DNA of 64,000 nt from Hahella chejuensis KCTC 2396. GTDB lineage: Bacteria; Pseudomonadota; Gammaproteobacteria; Pseudomonadales; Oleiphilaceae. Numbering within the stretch: the stretch's first letter is position 1; each line of letters begins with the position of its first letter. Shown one piece after another: positions 9,100 to 16,362 of the stretch. The stretch lies in NCBI RefSeq assembly GCF_000012985.1, contig NC_007645.1, positions 1,716,501 through 1,780,500 on the forward strand. Reading direction: 5' to 3'. The notes under the pieces were generated by a model that was given only the letters and a program-made list of their open reading frames with translations, did not search any database and was not told the origin of the DNA. A program made the position numbers and the translations under genes.

Positions 9100-9155
9100 G
9101 ATTCTGGCTGGCAGCCATACCTTCAGAATCCGGCTCATCTTGCATAAGAGAGCCG
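9100..9155 (+). other. Two-hairpin leader of the tRNA operon
   Basis: The leader from about +3 to just before tRNA 1 folds into two adjacent stems. Hairpin 1 is GATTCTG/CAGAATC (9100-9106, 9124-9130), with an inner GCT/AGC stem. Hairpin 2 is CGGCTC-A-TCTT/AAGA-GAGCCG (9131-9155), ten pairs with one bulged A and a GCAT loop. They may guide 5' processing, protect the precursor, or be a product in their own right. Confidence 0.55.
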
Positions 9156-9161
9156 CTTTAC

Positions 9162-9235
9162 GCCGCCTTAGCTTAATCGGTTAGAGCAATGGCCTCATAA
9201 GCCATAGGTTGTCGGTTCGAGTCCGACAGGCGGCA
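9162..9235 (+). tRNA. tRNA with CAU anticodon (Met or Ile2), no encoded CCA
   Basis: A full cloverleaf of 74 nt: acceptor GCCGCCT/AGGCGGC, D arm TA-GCTT...GAGC, anticodon arm ATGGC-CTCATAA-GCCAT, and T arm GTCGG-TTCGAGT-CCGAC. The discriminator is A. The next bases are TCA rather than CCA, unlike the other two genes of the cluster. The 1-72 pair rules out an initiator. Met or lysidine-modified Ile cannot be decided by eye. Its body differs clearly from the ordinary tRNA-Met at 31709-31785. Confidence 0.88.
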
Positions 9236-9243
9236 TCAAAAAA

Positions 9244-9318
9244 GAGGTCGTGGCAGAGCGGTAATGCATCAGTCTGCAAAACTGACGATCGCGGGTTCAA
9301 ATCCCGCCGACCTCTCCA
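9244..9318 (+). tRNA. tRNA-Cys (GCA)
   Basis: Cloverleaf with acceptor GAGGTCG/CGACCTC, U73 (the Cys identity base) and encoded CCA. D arm GGCAG...TGCA, anticodon arm TCAGT-CTGCAAA-ACTGA, and perfect T stem GCGGG/CCCGC. The acceptor differs from the usual gammaproteobacterial GGCGCG-type tRNA-Cys. It begins 8 nt after tRNA 1, so it is cotranscribed. Confidence 0.9.
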
Positions 9319-9342
9319 ACACGCAAATATCCACGTTCCATT

Positions 9343-9417
9343 GCGCCAGTCGTCTAATGGTGAGGACGCAAGGTTTTCAACCTTGCAATGTCGGTTCGAC
9401 TCCGTCCTGGCGCACCA
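9343..9417 (+). tRNA. tRNA-Glu (UUC), atypical
   Basis: Acceptor GCGCCAG/CTGGCGC with A73 and encoded CCA; D arm GTCT/GGAC as in tRNA-Glu; anticodon arm CAAGG-TTTTCAA-CCTTG. The T stem GTCGG/CCGTC has a U-U mismatch at its second pair (9391/9405). The acceptor stem differs from the usual GTCCCCT type. Last of the three-tRNA unit; no strong terminator is visible after it. Confidence 0.85.
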
Positions 9418-9507
9418 ATACTTTCCCGCGTAGAAATGATAAGGCGTCAGCCACTTTGTGAATAAACACAGACTTACGTCCGGCTTTGCGCGCCTTTGTC
9501 CACAACA

Positions 9508-9951
9508 TTACTCACCGACATGCCGTGAGTCGGGTAACCGGTGAATAAGCCAATACCCTACGCTCATTGCCAGAACAACTGCCCCCAAAGCCAGAATGTA
9601 CATCGGGTCGGCTTGTTCCGTGTCCAGTATTATCACTTTCCGCGCAATGGCCATCAAAGCTGTCGCCAATACAATTTTGACGTGGATGACATCTTCCCGC
9701 AGGTAAACGGTAATATTGATAAAGATCTCAATCGCGATGAGCTCCGCCATAAAAGCGCCAAAGGTGGCGAGCATATCCGAGATAGTGAGTATGAAGCGAG
9801 GCGGCGCATTTAGCTTCTGGTAAAGCGTCCAGGCAACATCCACGACCCCCATGACAATCACAAACACCATGAGAATTGCCAATACCCGAACAGACCAGTG
9901 GATAATATGCTGCAGGTAACCAATCAGCCTGTCGTTATTGTCGATCTTCAT
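9508..9951 (-). CDS. PsiE-family membrane protein
   Basis: A small inner-membrane protein of 147 residues with four predicted helices and the PsiE-family core (Y-L-R-E-D-V-I-H-V and the following A-L-x-A-I-A-R-K-V-I). PsiE is named for induction by phosphate starvation in E. coli; its biochemical role is unknown. ATG 9951 is preferred over 9966 because GAGG lies 5 nt upstream. No Pho box was recognised. It precedes no obvious partner gene. Confidence 0.75.
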   Translation of the reverse strand: MKIDNNDRLIGYLQHIIHWSVRVLAILMVFVIVMGVVDVAWTLYQKLNAPPRFILTISDMLATFGAFMAELIAIEIFINITVYLREDVIHVKIVLATALMAIARKVIILDTEQADPMYILALGAVVLAMSVGYWLIHRLPDSRHVGE

Positions 9952-9985
9952 ACTCACCTCATCCACGCACGGTTAATGCATCTTC

Positions 9986-10315
9986 TTAGGCTGCTCTTAG
10001 TTTACCGTCCTCTATAGCGCCACTGGTTTGCGGCTCTCCCGAGGGAACTTCATAAACATGAAAGGCCTCGGGGCCAAAGGTATCCAGCGCCGTGTCTCTG
10101 TATACGTAGTTCATTGGCACAGGCTTACCCGTTAGCACGACAACAAACTCTGTAGCAATGAAAGGCGCATCGACGGAAAGCGGTTCTTCCACCCAAATAA
10201 AAACGGCTTTTTCTGTTAATAAATATTCTGAGCGGACAAGGCGATAACCTTGACGTAAATTCAGGGTGTTAATGACCGCTCCACTTTGCAATCGATATTT
10301 ATGAATCGTTTTCAT
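9986..10315 (-). CDS. Conserved small protein of unknown function
   Basis: 109 residues, soluble, without signal peptide or cysteine pairs. The opening MKTIHKYRLQSG resembles short uncharacterised proteins found in phages and bacteria that begin the same way, with a central hydrophobic strand (KAVFIWVEEP) and a FVVVLTGKPVP motif. A good ribosome binding site (GGGGAG, 8 nt before ATG) supports the start. It sits 34 nt upstream of the PsiE-like gene on the same strand and may be cotranscribed. I give no function. Confidence 0.6.
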   Translation of the reverse strand: MKTIHKYRLQSGAVINTLNLRQGYRLVRSEYLLTEKAVFIWVEEPLSVDAPFIATEFVVVLTGKPVPMNYVYRDTALDTFGPEAFHVYEVPSGEPQTSGAIEDGKLRAA

Positions 10316-10495
10316 CTCGGATTCTCCCCTATGTGTTCGACACAGGCAGTCTGCGATAACTCATGCTCAGATAAAATCAGATTATCCGGTATCGTTAATA
10401 CGTCTTTTTCGATCTATTTACAGGTGAGAACCTCATGATGAAGTAGACGGCGCTAATGACTCAGTCAGATCTTGTTCGGGCTCACTGCAAAGGCG

Positions 10496-11386
10496 TCAGT
10501 GCTGGTAGCGTTTACAGATCGCCTCGACAGCCAAATTGCCCGACAGACGACTTCTGGTGATCGCAAACAGATTTTCCATTACCACGTCTATGTTGCCTAT
10601 CGATTCAACCTGATACTGCCTGCAGACCTCGTCCGCTACGATGGTGGGAGCGGCGAAGACTCCCAACCCATGGGCGCCAAAAACTTTGATCAGAGCGCTG
10701 TCATCAATTTCTGCTCGCACAATTGGCTTGATGCCCTGATTGTTTAACCATTGCATCAACTGATGAAAGTATGGTGATTCCAGCGTGGCCGCCAGGAAAG
10801 GCTGGCCGTGAAGACTTTTGGGAAAGCGGGAGCGCAGATCTCTTGCAAGAGAGGGGGCGGCAAACAGGCTGATGGTCGACTCTTCAAGTTTGTACCAGTG
10901 GATGGAGCTGCTTCGTTGTATCGTAGGCAACCGGTCAGCCAGGACAATATCGAACCGATGGTGATCCAGTTCCTGCACCAAATACTCGACCTGGCCTGTT
11001 TGGCAGCTGAAATCCACCTGACGCTCCAGTTTCATTGCCGGCTCCAGCATCCGGTAGGCGAACAACTTATGAATTGAGGCTGAAATACCCACGGAAACCT
11101 TGATGGCCTGCTGAGTCGTAATCATTGAGGTCACATGTTTCAGCTCCTCAGCGACTCTGAACATCTCATCAGCGTATTTCAGTGCAGTATGGCCGAGATG
11201 GGTCAACACTAATTGCTTGCCCTGGCGCTTGAATAAAAGCCCTCCTAGTTGGCTTTCCAGGGACGCCAGCTGACCGCTCAACGTTTGCGGCGCCAGATTC
11301 AGTTCTCGACTGGCTGCAACTAGCGAACCCTCTCTGGCTATCACCCAAAAGTAATATAAGTGCTTGAAATTGATTGAACTAGGCAT
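10496..11386 (-). CDS. nhaR: LysR-family regulator, NhaR type
   Basis: 296 residues. The N-terminal winged helix-turn-helix (FKHLYYFWVIAREGSLVAAS) and the linker to the effector domain match NhaR rather than a generic LysR protein. NhaR activates nhaA in response to Na+ in E. coli. The antiporter gene at 3880-5199 is not adjacent, so regulation of it is only a possibility. A strong AGGAG precedes the ATG. The start lies 7 nt after the MarC-family gene, so the two form an operon. Confidence 0.8.
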   Translation of the reverse strand: MPSSINFKHLYYFWVIAREGSLVAASRELNLAPQTLSGQLASLESQLGGLLFKRQGKQLVLTHLGHTALKYADEMFRVAEELKHVTSMITTQQAIKVSVGISASIHKLFAYRMLEPAMKLERQVDFSCQTGQVEYLVQELDHHRFDIVLADRLPTIQRSSSIHWYKLEESTISLFAAPSLARDLRSRFPKSLHGQPFLAATLESPYFHQLMQWLNNQGIKPIVRAEIDDSALIKVFGAHGLGVFAAPTIVADEVCRQYQVESIGNIDVVMENLFAITRSRLSGNLAVEAICKRYQH

Positions 11387-11393
11387 GGCGCTC

Positions 11394-12002
11394 CTACAAG
11401 CCGAAAAATACCTGAATTCCAGACAAAATGTTCGTCACGGCCAACGCCGCCAGAATCATTCCCATCACCCGACTAATAATGCTCGTTCCCAGTGTGCCGA
11501 CAAACCTGTGGATGAAGCTTGAAAGCAGCATCAAGATGAGAGTAATGAACAGTACCAGGCACATGATCGCAGTGGTCAGAAACTGCTCCCATAGATCAAA
11601 TCGATTATTCTCTGTCAGCAATACCGCCGCCAAAATAGCTCCAGGGCTGGCGATTGACGGAATAGCCAGCGGAAAGGTCGCAGTCTCGGACTCTCTGTTA
11701 ATCATTTTGATTTCTTCTTCGGGCTTGCTCTCGCCAAAGATCATGGTTAGCGCAAAGAGAAATAAAATGATCCCGCCTGACACTTGAAAAGCGGACAAAG
11801 GAATGTCGATGCTGGTTAAGATCAGCTCTCCTGCAATGACAAAAAACACCAGTACAGCGGCTGCAATGGCGATGGACTTGGCCGCCACTCTCCGTTTGGC
11901 CGGTTCAGTCATCCCTGCGGTCACCGCCATATATACGGGAATGGTTCCAATTGGATCTATCACAGCGAAGAAGAATACAAACGTGGCGATGAACTCATGC
12001 AT
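11394..12002 (-). CDS. MarC-family inner-membrane protein
   Basis: 202 residues with six predicted helices. The MarC/UPF0056 core is visible: AVIDPIGTIPVYMAVT in helix 1 and a second-half repeat A-I-P-S-I-A-S-P-G-A-I. The function is unknown; the name comes from an old and unsupported link to multiple antibiotic resistance. ATG 12002 is chosen because AGGA lies 8 nt upstream and the encoded N-terminus (MHEFIATFVFFF) enters the first helix directly. First gene of a two-gene unit with nhaR. Confidence 0.8.
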   Translation of the reverse strand: MHEFIATFVFFFAVIDPIGTIPVYMAVTAGMTEPAKRRVAAKSIAIAAAVLVFFVIAGELILTSIDIPLSAFQVSGGIILFLFALTMIFGESKPEEEIKMINRESETATFPLAIPSIASPGAILAAVLLTENNRFDLWEQFLTTAIMCLVLFITLILMLLSSFIHRFVGTLGTSIISRVMGMILAALAVTNILSGIQVFFGL

Positions 12003-12242
12003 CTTATCAATCCTGGATGTCTTAACGACCCGAGGCGAGCGCAGGGGGGAGGCCAAGGCCGCCAGCCTATTTCTAGATTATAGAAAGTGTATATGAACTC
12101 CCATTGGGCGGCATTTCATTCAAGCTTCACCGGATCTGCCGGCTTTTGTGGTTACTTTCCAGAACGGTTTCACGTGCGGCGCTCATGTTAGGGCGAATAA
12201 TTGATCCATCGCTGTTACGAAGGCGCACTTTACTTATAAAAA

Positions 12243-12260
12243 GATATGATATAACGTATC
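12243..12260 (+). promoter_or_regulatory. Zur box of the zinc-starvation cluster
   Basis: GATATGATATAACGTATC differs at two positions from the gammaproteobacterial Zur consensus GATATGTTATAACATATC. It is flanked by AAA and TTT that extend the dyad to 24 bp (12240-12263). It lies about 190 bp upstream of zur and the folE2-dksA2 genes, the classical targets of Zur. Confidence 0.75.
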
Positions 12261-12316
12261 TTTATGGTGAAAAAGTAATCGGCTCGCAAAGAAACAGAAA
12301 GCAATAGAAGTGAGTA

Positions 12317-12421
12317 ATGGATGCATTTTATCGCGCGCTTAGAGAGAGCCGGCAGCTGGAGGGCGACGAACTGGGCGGTGAATCAAGCTCGGCAAGGCGC
12401 AGTATCGCTGGAGCCGAATAA
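12317..12421 (+). CDS. Possible 34-residue small ORF in the zur leader
   Basis: ATG to TAA encodes MDAFYRALRESRQLEG followed by a Ser/Gly-rich tail. It lies between the Zur box and zur, with a modest GTGAG upstream. It may be a leader peptide, a gene remnant or chance. No family is recognised. Confidence 0.25.
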   Translation: MDAFYRALRESRQLEGDELGGESSSARRSIAGAE

Positions 12422-12448
12422 ACCTGGGATCGAGTTTAGGTGGTCATC

Positions 12449-12910
12449 ATGAATCACGTTGATAGCATCATTCATAAAGCAGAGCTGCAATGCAAAGCTC
12501 ATGGCGCACGCTTAACAGTAAAACGAAAACAAGTCTTAGCCGGGCTTATTCAATCCAAAAAGGCGCTTTCCGCATATGAACTGATCAATTTCTGCAAGGA
12601 GCGTTACGGCGAGGTTATACCTGCAATGTCGGTCTACCGCATTCTAGAGTTTTTGAAAGAGGAAAACCTGGTGCATAAGCTCAACCTTGCAAACAAGTAT
12701 GTCGTGTGTGCGCATATTAGTTGTGATCATGCTCATGCAACCCCGCAATTCTTGATTTGCCAAAAATGCAGCAAAGTGAAAGAAATCAGCGTCAAACTCG
12801 CCACGATTACTGAGCTTCAGCAAAGCGTACAAGAAGCCGGGTTCAAGCTGACAAGCCCCCAGTTAGAAATGAACTGCCTGTGTGATGATTGCCTCGCACA
12901 AGCGGCCTGA
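12449..12910 (+). CDS. zur: Zur, zinc-responsive Fur-family repressor
   Basis: 153 residues. The N-terminal winged helix (RLTVKRKQVL, then M-S-V-Y-R-I-L-E-F-L) is followed by the Zur-type VHK...YVVC segment and two CxxC pairs (CQKC and CDDC) that hold the structural zinc. Zur represses zinc uptake and zinc-sparing genes when zinc is plentiful. ATG 12449 is preferred to GTG 12440, since AGG at 12438-12440 lies 8 nt upstream of it. The Zur box upstream implies autoregulation of the whole cluster. Confidence 0.85.
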   Translation: MNHVDSIIHKAELQCKAHGARLTVKRKQVLAGLIQSKKALSAYELINFCKERYGEVIPAMSVYRILEFLKEENLVHKLNLANKYVVCAHISCDHAHATPQFLICQKCSKVKEISVKLATITELQQSVQEAGFKLTSPQLEMNCLCDDCLAQAA

Positions 12911-13003
12911 CCTGACCGAAAACCTGGAAAATCCCCCTATGAAGGCAACACAGGCAATAACGGATAAGTTGGCCATTGGCTTATCGGCGGTGGGCTCCAT
13001 CTA

Positions 13004-13423
13004 ATGAGGCGCGACTATTTTATTGGCATAGAACAGCACAGTAGCAACAGCCCGCTGGCGTTACCTGATGTCATAGCTGAGCTTGCCTTTAATGAGCAGG
13101 GTTTAATTCCTGTTATCACGCAAGACGCCAGCACCAAGTCCATACTGATGTTCGCCTGGATGAACGTTGAGGCGCTCGAAAAAACCATTTCAACCAGACG
13201 CATGACTTATTGGTCGCGAAGCCGTCAACGGTTATGGGTCAAAGGTGAGACTAGCGGCCACGTGCAAAGGTTAGTCTCTATGTCATTTGATTGTGATGGC
13301 GACGCTATTCTCTGTCTGGTCGATCAACAAGGCGCGGCCTGCCATACAGGCAGACAGACGTGCTTTTATCTACAAGTCGAACCAGATAAACAGCTCGTTT
13401 GGGTAGAGAGAGGCTGTGCGTAA
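13004..13423 (+). CDS. hisI: HisI paralogue, phosphoribosyl-AMP cyclohydrolase
   Basis: 139 residues matching single-domain HisI (third step of histidine synthesis, opening the purine ring of PR-AMP). The motifs are conserved: WSRSRQRLWVKGETSGH, FDCDGDAILCLV and GAACHTGRQTCF. The Cys residues that bind zinc in HisI are all present. It lies in the Zur cluster rather than in a his operon, so it is presumably a second copy made under zinc limitation. The dihydroorotase gene follows after 2 nt. Confidence 0.85.
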   Translation: MRRDYFIGIEQHSSNSPLALPDVIAELAFNEQGLIPVITQDASTKSILMFAWMNVEALEKTISTRRMTYWSRSRQRLWVKGETSGHVQRLVSMSFDCDGDAILCLVDQQGAACHTGRQTCFYLQVEPDKQLVWVERGCA

Positions 13424-13425
13424 TT

Positions 13426-14760
13426 ATGTCCGCTACGCTCATAAAACACGCCCGCGTGGTGAACGAAGGTCTGATCAGAGAAATGGATCTGCGTATTGTC
13501 GGCTCTATAATTGAAAAGATAGCGACTGATATTAGAGCAGAACACACGGATCGCATCATTGAAGCGGCTGGTTGCTATTTATTGCCAGGCATGATTGATG
13601 ATCAGGTGCATTTTCGTGAGCCTGGTTTTACTTATAAGGGAACCATCGCCAGTGAATCTCTCGCAGCAGTGGTGGGGGGCATTACCAGCTATATGGAAAT
13701 GCCTAACGTCAACCCTGCCACGATAACCATCGAGGCCCTCAATCAAAAATACGCCATCGCCGCAAAGCGATCATATGCTAACTATGCATTCTATTTAGGG
13801 GCGACCGAAGATAACCTTGCACAAATACAGCAACTCGACCCTGCCAGGCACTGCGGTGTAAAAGTATTTATGGGAGCATCGACAGGGGGATTGCTAGTAG
13901 AAGCCCCTCAAGCTCTCGAAGCCATTTTTCGCGAATCTCCTGTGCTTATCGTTACGCATTGCGAGAGCAACTCAGTCATTCAAAAAAGTCGAGAGGCGCT
14001 TCTACGCTCAAAAGCAGTATTGACCATTGAAGATCACCCCAGGATTCGCAACGTCAACGCCTGTTATGAGTCTTCTTCCTATGCCGTTAGTCTGGCCAAG
14101 AGATACCAAAGTCAGCTGCATGTATTACATATTACAACGGCAAAGGAATTGGGGCTGTTCGAGCCGGGCTCCATTGAGAATAAACATATTACTTCTGAAG
14201 CCTGTGTTCATCATTTATGGTTTAGCGAAGAAGATTACGCAAGTTTAGGTAATTTAATTAAATGTAATCCATCAATTAAAAGCCGGAGCGATCGAGATGC
14301 GTTAATTCAGGGGCTGCATACTAACCAGATTGATATTATCGCAACAGATCACGCCCCTCATACCTTGGAGGAGAAGCAGCTTGATTATGATCAGGCCCCA
14401 GCAGGGTTACCGCTGGTGCAGCACGCATTATTGAGTTTGCTGGAGCATGTGAGGCATGGACGTCTTAGCTTAACTCAGGTAGTTGAAAAAACTGCACATA
14501 ACCCGGCAATTCGATACGCCATTACTGGGCGCGGGTTTATCCGTGAGGGCTATTATGCAGATTTGGTTCTTATCGACAGCCAGTCTTCAACAACGATTAC
14601 ACACGAAAATAGTTTGTACCACTGCGCCTGGACACCTTTCGTTGGGCAGGTGTTTTCTTCACGGATTAAAAGTACCTGGGTTAATGGTCAGCGTATGTTT
14701 GGCGATGATGGCGTCGTCTCAGGAAAACCGTCTGCTATGGCGCTTGCCTTTTCTCGGTAG
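13426..14760 (+). CDS. Dihydroorotase paralogue (class I, Zur-cluster type)
   Basis: 444 residues of the amidohydrolase superfamily; dihydroorotase makes dihydroorotate in pyrimidine synthesis. Recognised motifs are PGMIDDQVHFREPG, the Lys in CGVKVFMGAS that is carbamylated in the family, THCES, LHVLHITT and the catalytic TDHAPH. The usual first metal ligand pair H-x-H is Q-V-H here, so one zinc ligand is changed. It corresponds in context to pyrQ of the Pseudomonas zinc-starvation cluster. The ATG lies 2 nt after hisI, so translation may be coupled. Confidence 0.85.
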   Translation: MSATLIKHARVVNEGLIREMDLRIVGSIIEKIATDIRAEHTDRIIEAAGCYLLPGMIDDQVHFREPGFTYKGTIASESLAAVVGGITSYMEMPNVNPATITIEALNQKYAIAAKRSYANYAFYLGATEDNLAQIQQLDPARHCGVKVFMGASTGGLLVEAPQALEAIFRESPVLIVTHCESNSVIQKSREALLRSKAVLTIEDHPRIRNVNACYESSSYAVSLAKRYQSQLHVLHITTAKELGLFEPGSIENKHITSEACVHHLWFSEEDYASLGNLIKCNPSIKSRSDRDALIQGLHTNQIDIIATDHAPHTLEEKQLDYDQAPAGLPLVQHALLSLLEHVRHGRLSLTQVVEKTAHNPAIRYAITGRGFIREGYYADLVLIDSQSSTTITHENSLYHCAWTPFVGQVFSSRIKSTWVNGQRMFGDDGVVSGKPSAMALAFSR

Positions 14761-14813
14761 GTATCAGCTTTTTAAGCATTGGAAACTAACCTAATTATTC
14801 AAACGGAAATTAA

Positions 14814-15728
14814 ATGCAAATAGTAAGAGCACTACCCGATATCGCTAAAACCCGCACCGAATTTGAAACTTATACTTTACAGTGGGTGGGCATGGAAGAT
14901 ATCGCCGTTCCACTAACTCTTAATATTGGCGGCGGGAAACAGCAATCGCTGCCTGCAAAAGCGAACGTGTATGTCAGTCTCGATGACGCTGCCGAGAAAG
15001 GCATTCATATGTCGCGCTTACATGCGATTCTCAATCAACTCGCCTCTCAGGTGTGTGACAAGGAAGGACTCGACTTACTGCTGAGAAACATGGTTGCTTC
15101 TCAAGGAAAGATCAGCAGAAGCGCAAAGGTTGAATTGGTGTTTGATTTACTGTTGCCAAAGCCCTCGCTTCTAAGCAATGAAACTGGGTTTCAGACCTAT
15201 CGTATCGAAATAGGCGGTCAATGCTTAAGTGAAAAATACGATTATAGCCTGAAAATTACTGTTCCCTATTCAAGCACTTGTCCTTGTTCTGCTGCACTTT
15301 CACGCCAGTTATTTTCCGACGCCATAGATAATGAATTCTCAACGTCGCGTATCGACAAACAAGAGCTGTTGTCATGGGCGCTCACGTCCACCGTCGCCAC
15401 TCCGCATAGTCAGCGGTCATACGCCTATTTGAACTTATTGCTTGGAAATCATGGTTGGCCTTCCTTGTCATCATTCATTATGCAAATCGAAGAGGCGATT
15501 GGTACGCCGGTGCAAACCATGGTTAAGCGTACTGACGAGCAAGAGTTTGCCCGGTTGAATGCTGACAATCTAATGTTCTGCGAGGATGCTGCGCGGAATG
15601 TCAAAACCTTGCTGGAGCAATCCTCATGGATTGAAGACTACTGGTTCAAAGTGGAGCACCAAGAAAGTTTGCATGCGCACAATGCTGTGGTGATCGATCA
15701 AAAATATTCCAAAGGAGCAATGTTATGA
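14814..15728 (+). CDS. folE2: FolE2, GTP cyclohydrolase type IB
   Basis: 304 residues. It catalyses the same first step of folate synthesis as the zinc enzyme FolE, but uses other metals such as Mn2+, and is a hallmark of Zur regulons. The family features are visible: V-G-M-E-D-I near residue 25, the S-T-C-P-C-S motif with the conserved Cys, and THE-less tunnelling-fold architecture distinct from FolE. The last codons overlap dksA2 by 4 nt (ATGA), indicating coupled translation. Confidence 0.93.
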   Translation: MQIVRALPDIAKTRTEFETYTLQWVGMEDIAVPLTLNIGGGKQQSLPAKANVYVSLDDAAEKGIHMSRLHAILNQLASQVCDKEGLDLLLRNMVASQGKISRSAKVELVFDLLLPKPSLLSNETGFQTYRIEIGGQCLSEKYDYSLKITVPYSSTCPCSAALSRQLFSDAIDNEFSTSRIDKQELLSWALTSTVATPHSQRSYAYLNLLLGNHGWPSLSSFIMQIEEAIGTPVQTMVKRTDEQEFARLNADNLMFCEDAARNVKTLLEQSSWIEDYWFKVEHQESLHAHNAVVIDQKYSKGAML

Positions 15729-16150
15729 AGTCGTTAGAGTCACAACAGCTATCCGAAAGGGAAATTCTCGCCGCGCCTGAATCGGATTATATGAGCGCTG
15801 AACAGCTCGCGTTTTTTAAGGATCGACTTATGGCGCTCCATGAATCAACCTGTGATCGAATACAAGAAGCCAGGGATCAAATAACCGGACCGATGGACTT
15901 TAGCGATGAGAATGATCGCGCCTCTCGTGAGGAACAATCCGCCATCGCACTCCGAATTGTTGATCGAGAACAAAAGCTGTTGCCTAAAATTCAACAGTCG
16001 CTAAAGCGTATCCGCCTGGGAACATATGGCTATTGTCTGGAGTCGGGTGAGCCGATAGGGATTCCACGTCTTCTGGCGAGACCTACCGCTGAGTATTGCG
16101 CAGAAGTTAAGGCGCTGAAAGAAATCAAAGAGCATCACTACAAAAGTTGA
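15725..16150 (+). CDS. dksA2: DksA2, zinc-independent DksA paralogue
   Basis: 141 residues. DksA binds RNA polymerase in the secondary channel and works with ppGpp. The coiled coil carries the acidic tip DENDRAS. The normal four-Cys zinc site is reduced: Cys104 and Cys125 remain, but the partner positions are Ser107 and Val128. Zinc cannot be held in the usual way, as in Pseudomonas DksA2, which replaces DksA when zinc is scarce. Overlaps folE2 by 4 nt. Confidence 0.92.
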   Translation: MKSLESQQLSEREILAAPESDYMSAEQLAFFKDRLMALHESTCDRIQEARDQITGPMDFSDENDRASREEQSAIALRIVDREQKLLPKIQQSLKRIRLGTYGYCLESGEPIGIPRLLARPTAEYCAEVKALKEIKEHHYKS

Positions 16151-16362
16151 TCCTTGATAAAAGAAAATACTCTCTTTAACGAATCTTCAAATACGGGTGA
16201 TAGGTGTTGCAGCATTACATATTGCTGCCTCCAGTAAAGCGGACCTGTTTCTGAAAGCTAAGATATAGACACGTAAAAGGCTGAAGTAAAAAGATTGCGC
16301 ATCACTCGTTAATATATGGTTTTTGTAAGGAAGAGAATGATGTCTTTCCTGGATTTAATGTT

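Noticed and set aside
9209-9461. Two overlapping small frames
   Set aside because: They lie on the tRNA cluster and reflect tRNA sequence, not protein.
9418-9507. Possible fourth tRNA or terminator after tRNA-Glu
   Set aside because: No cloverleaf and no hairpin with T-run could be drawn.
12104-12307. 67-codon frame over the Zur box
   Set aside because: It would place the operator inside a gene; no ribosome binding site or family.
16209-16228. GCAGCA/TGCTGC dyad before the M23 gene considered as a second Zur box
   Set aside because: It lacks the TGTTATA-type core; more likely a small hairpin.
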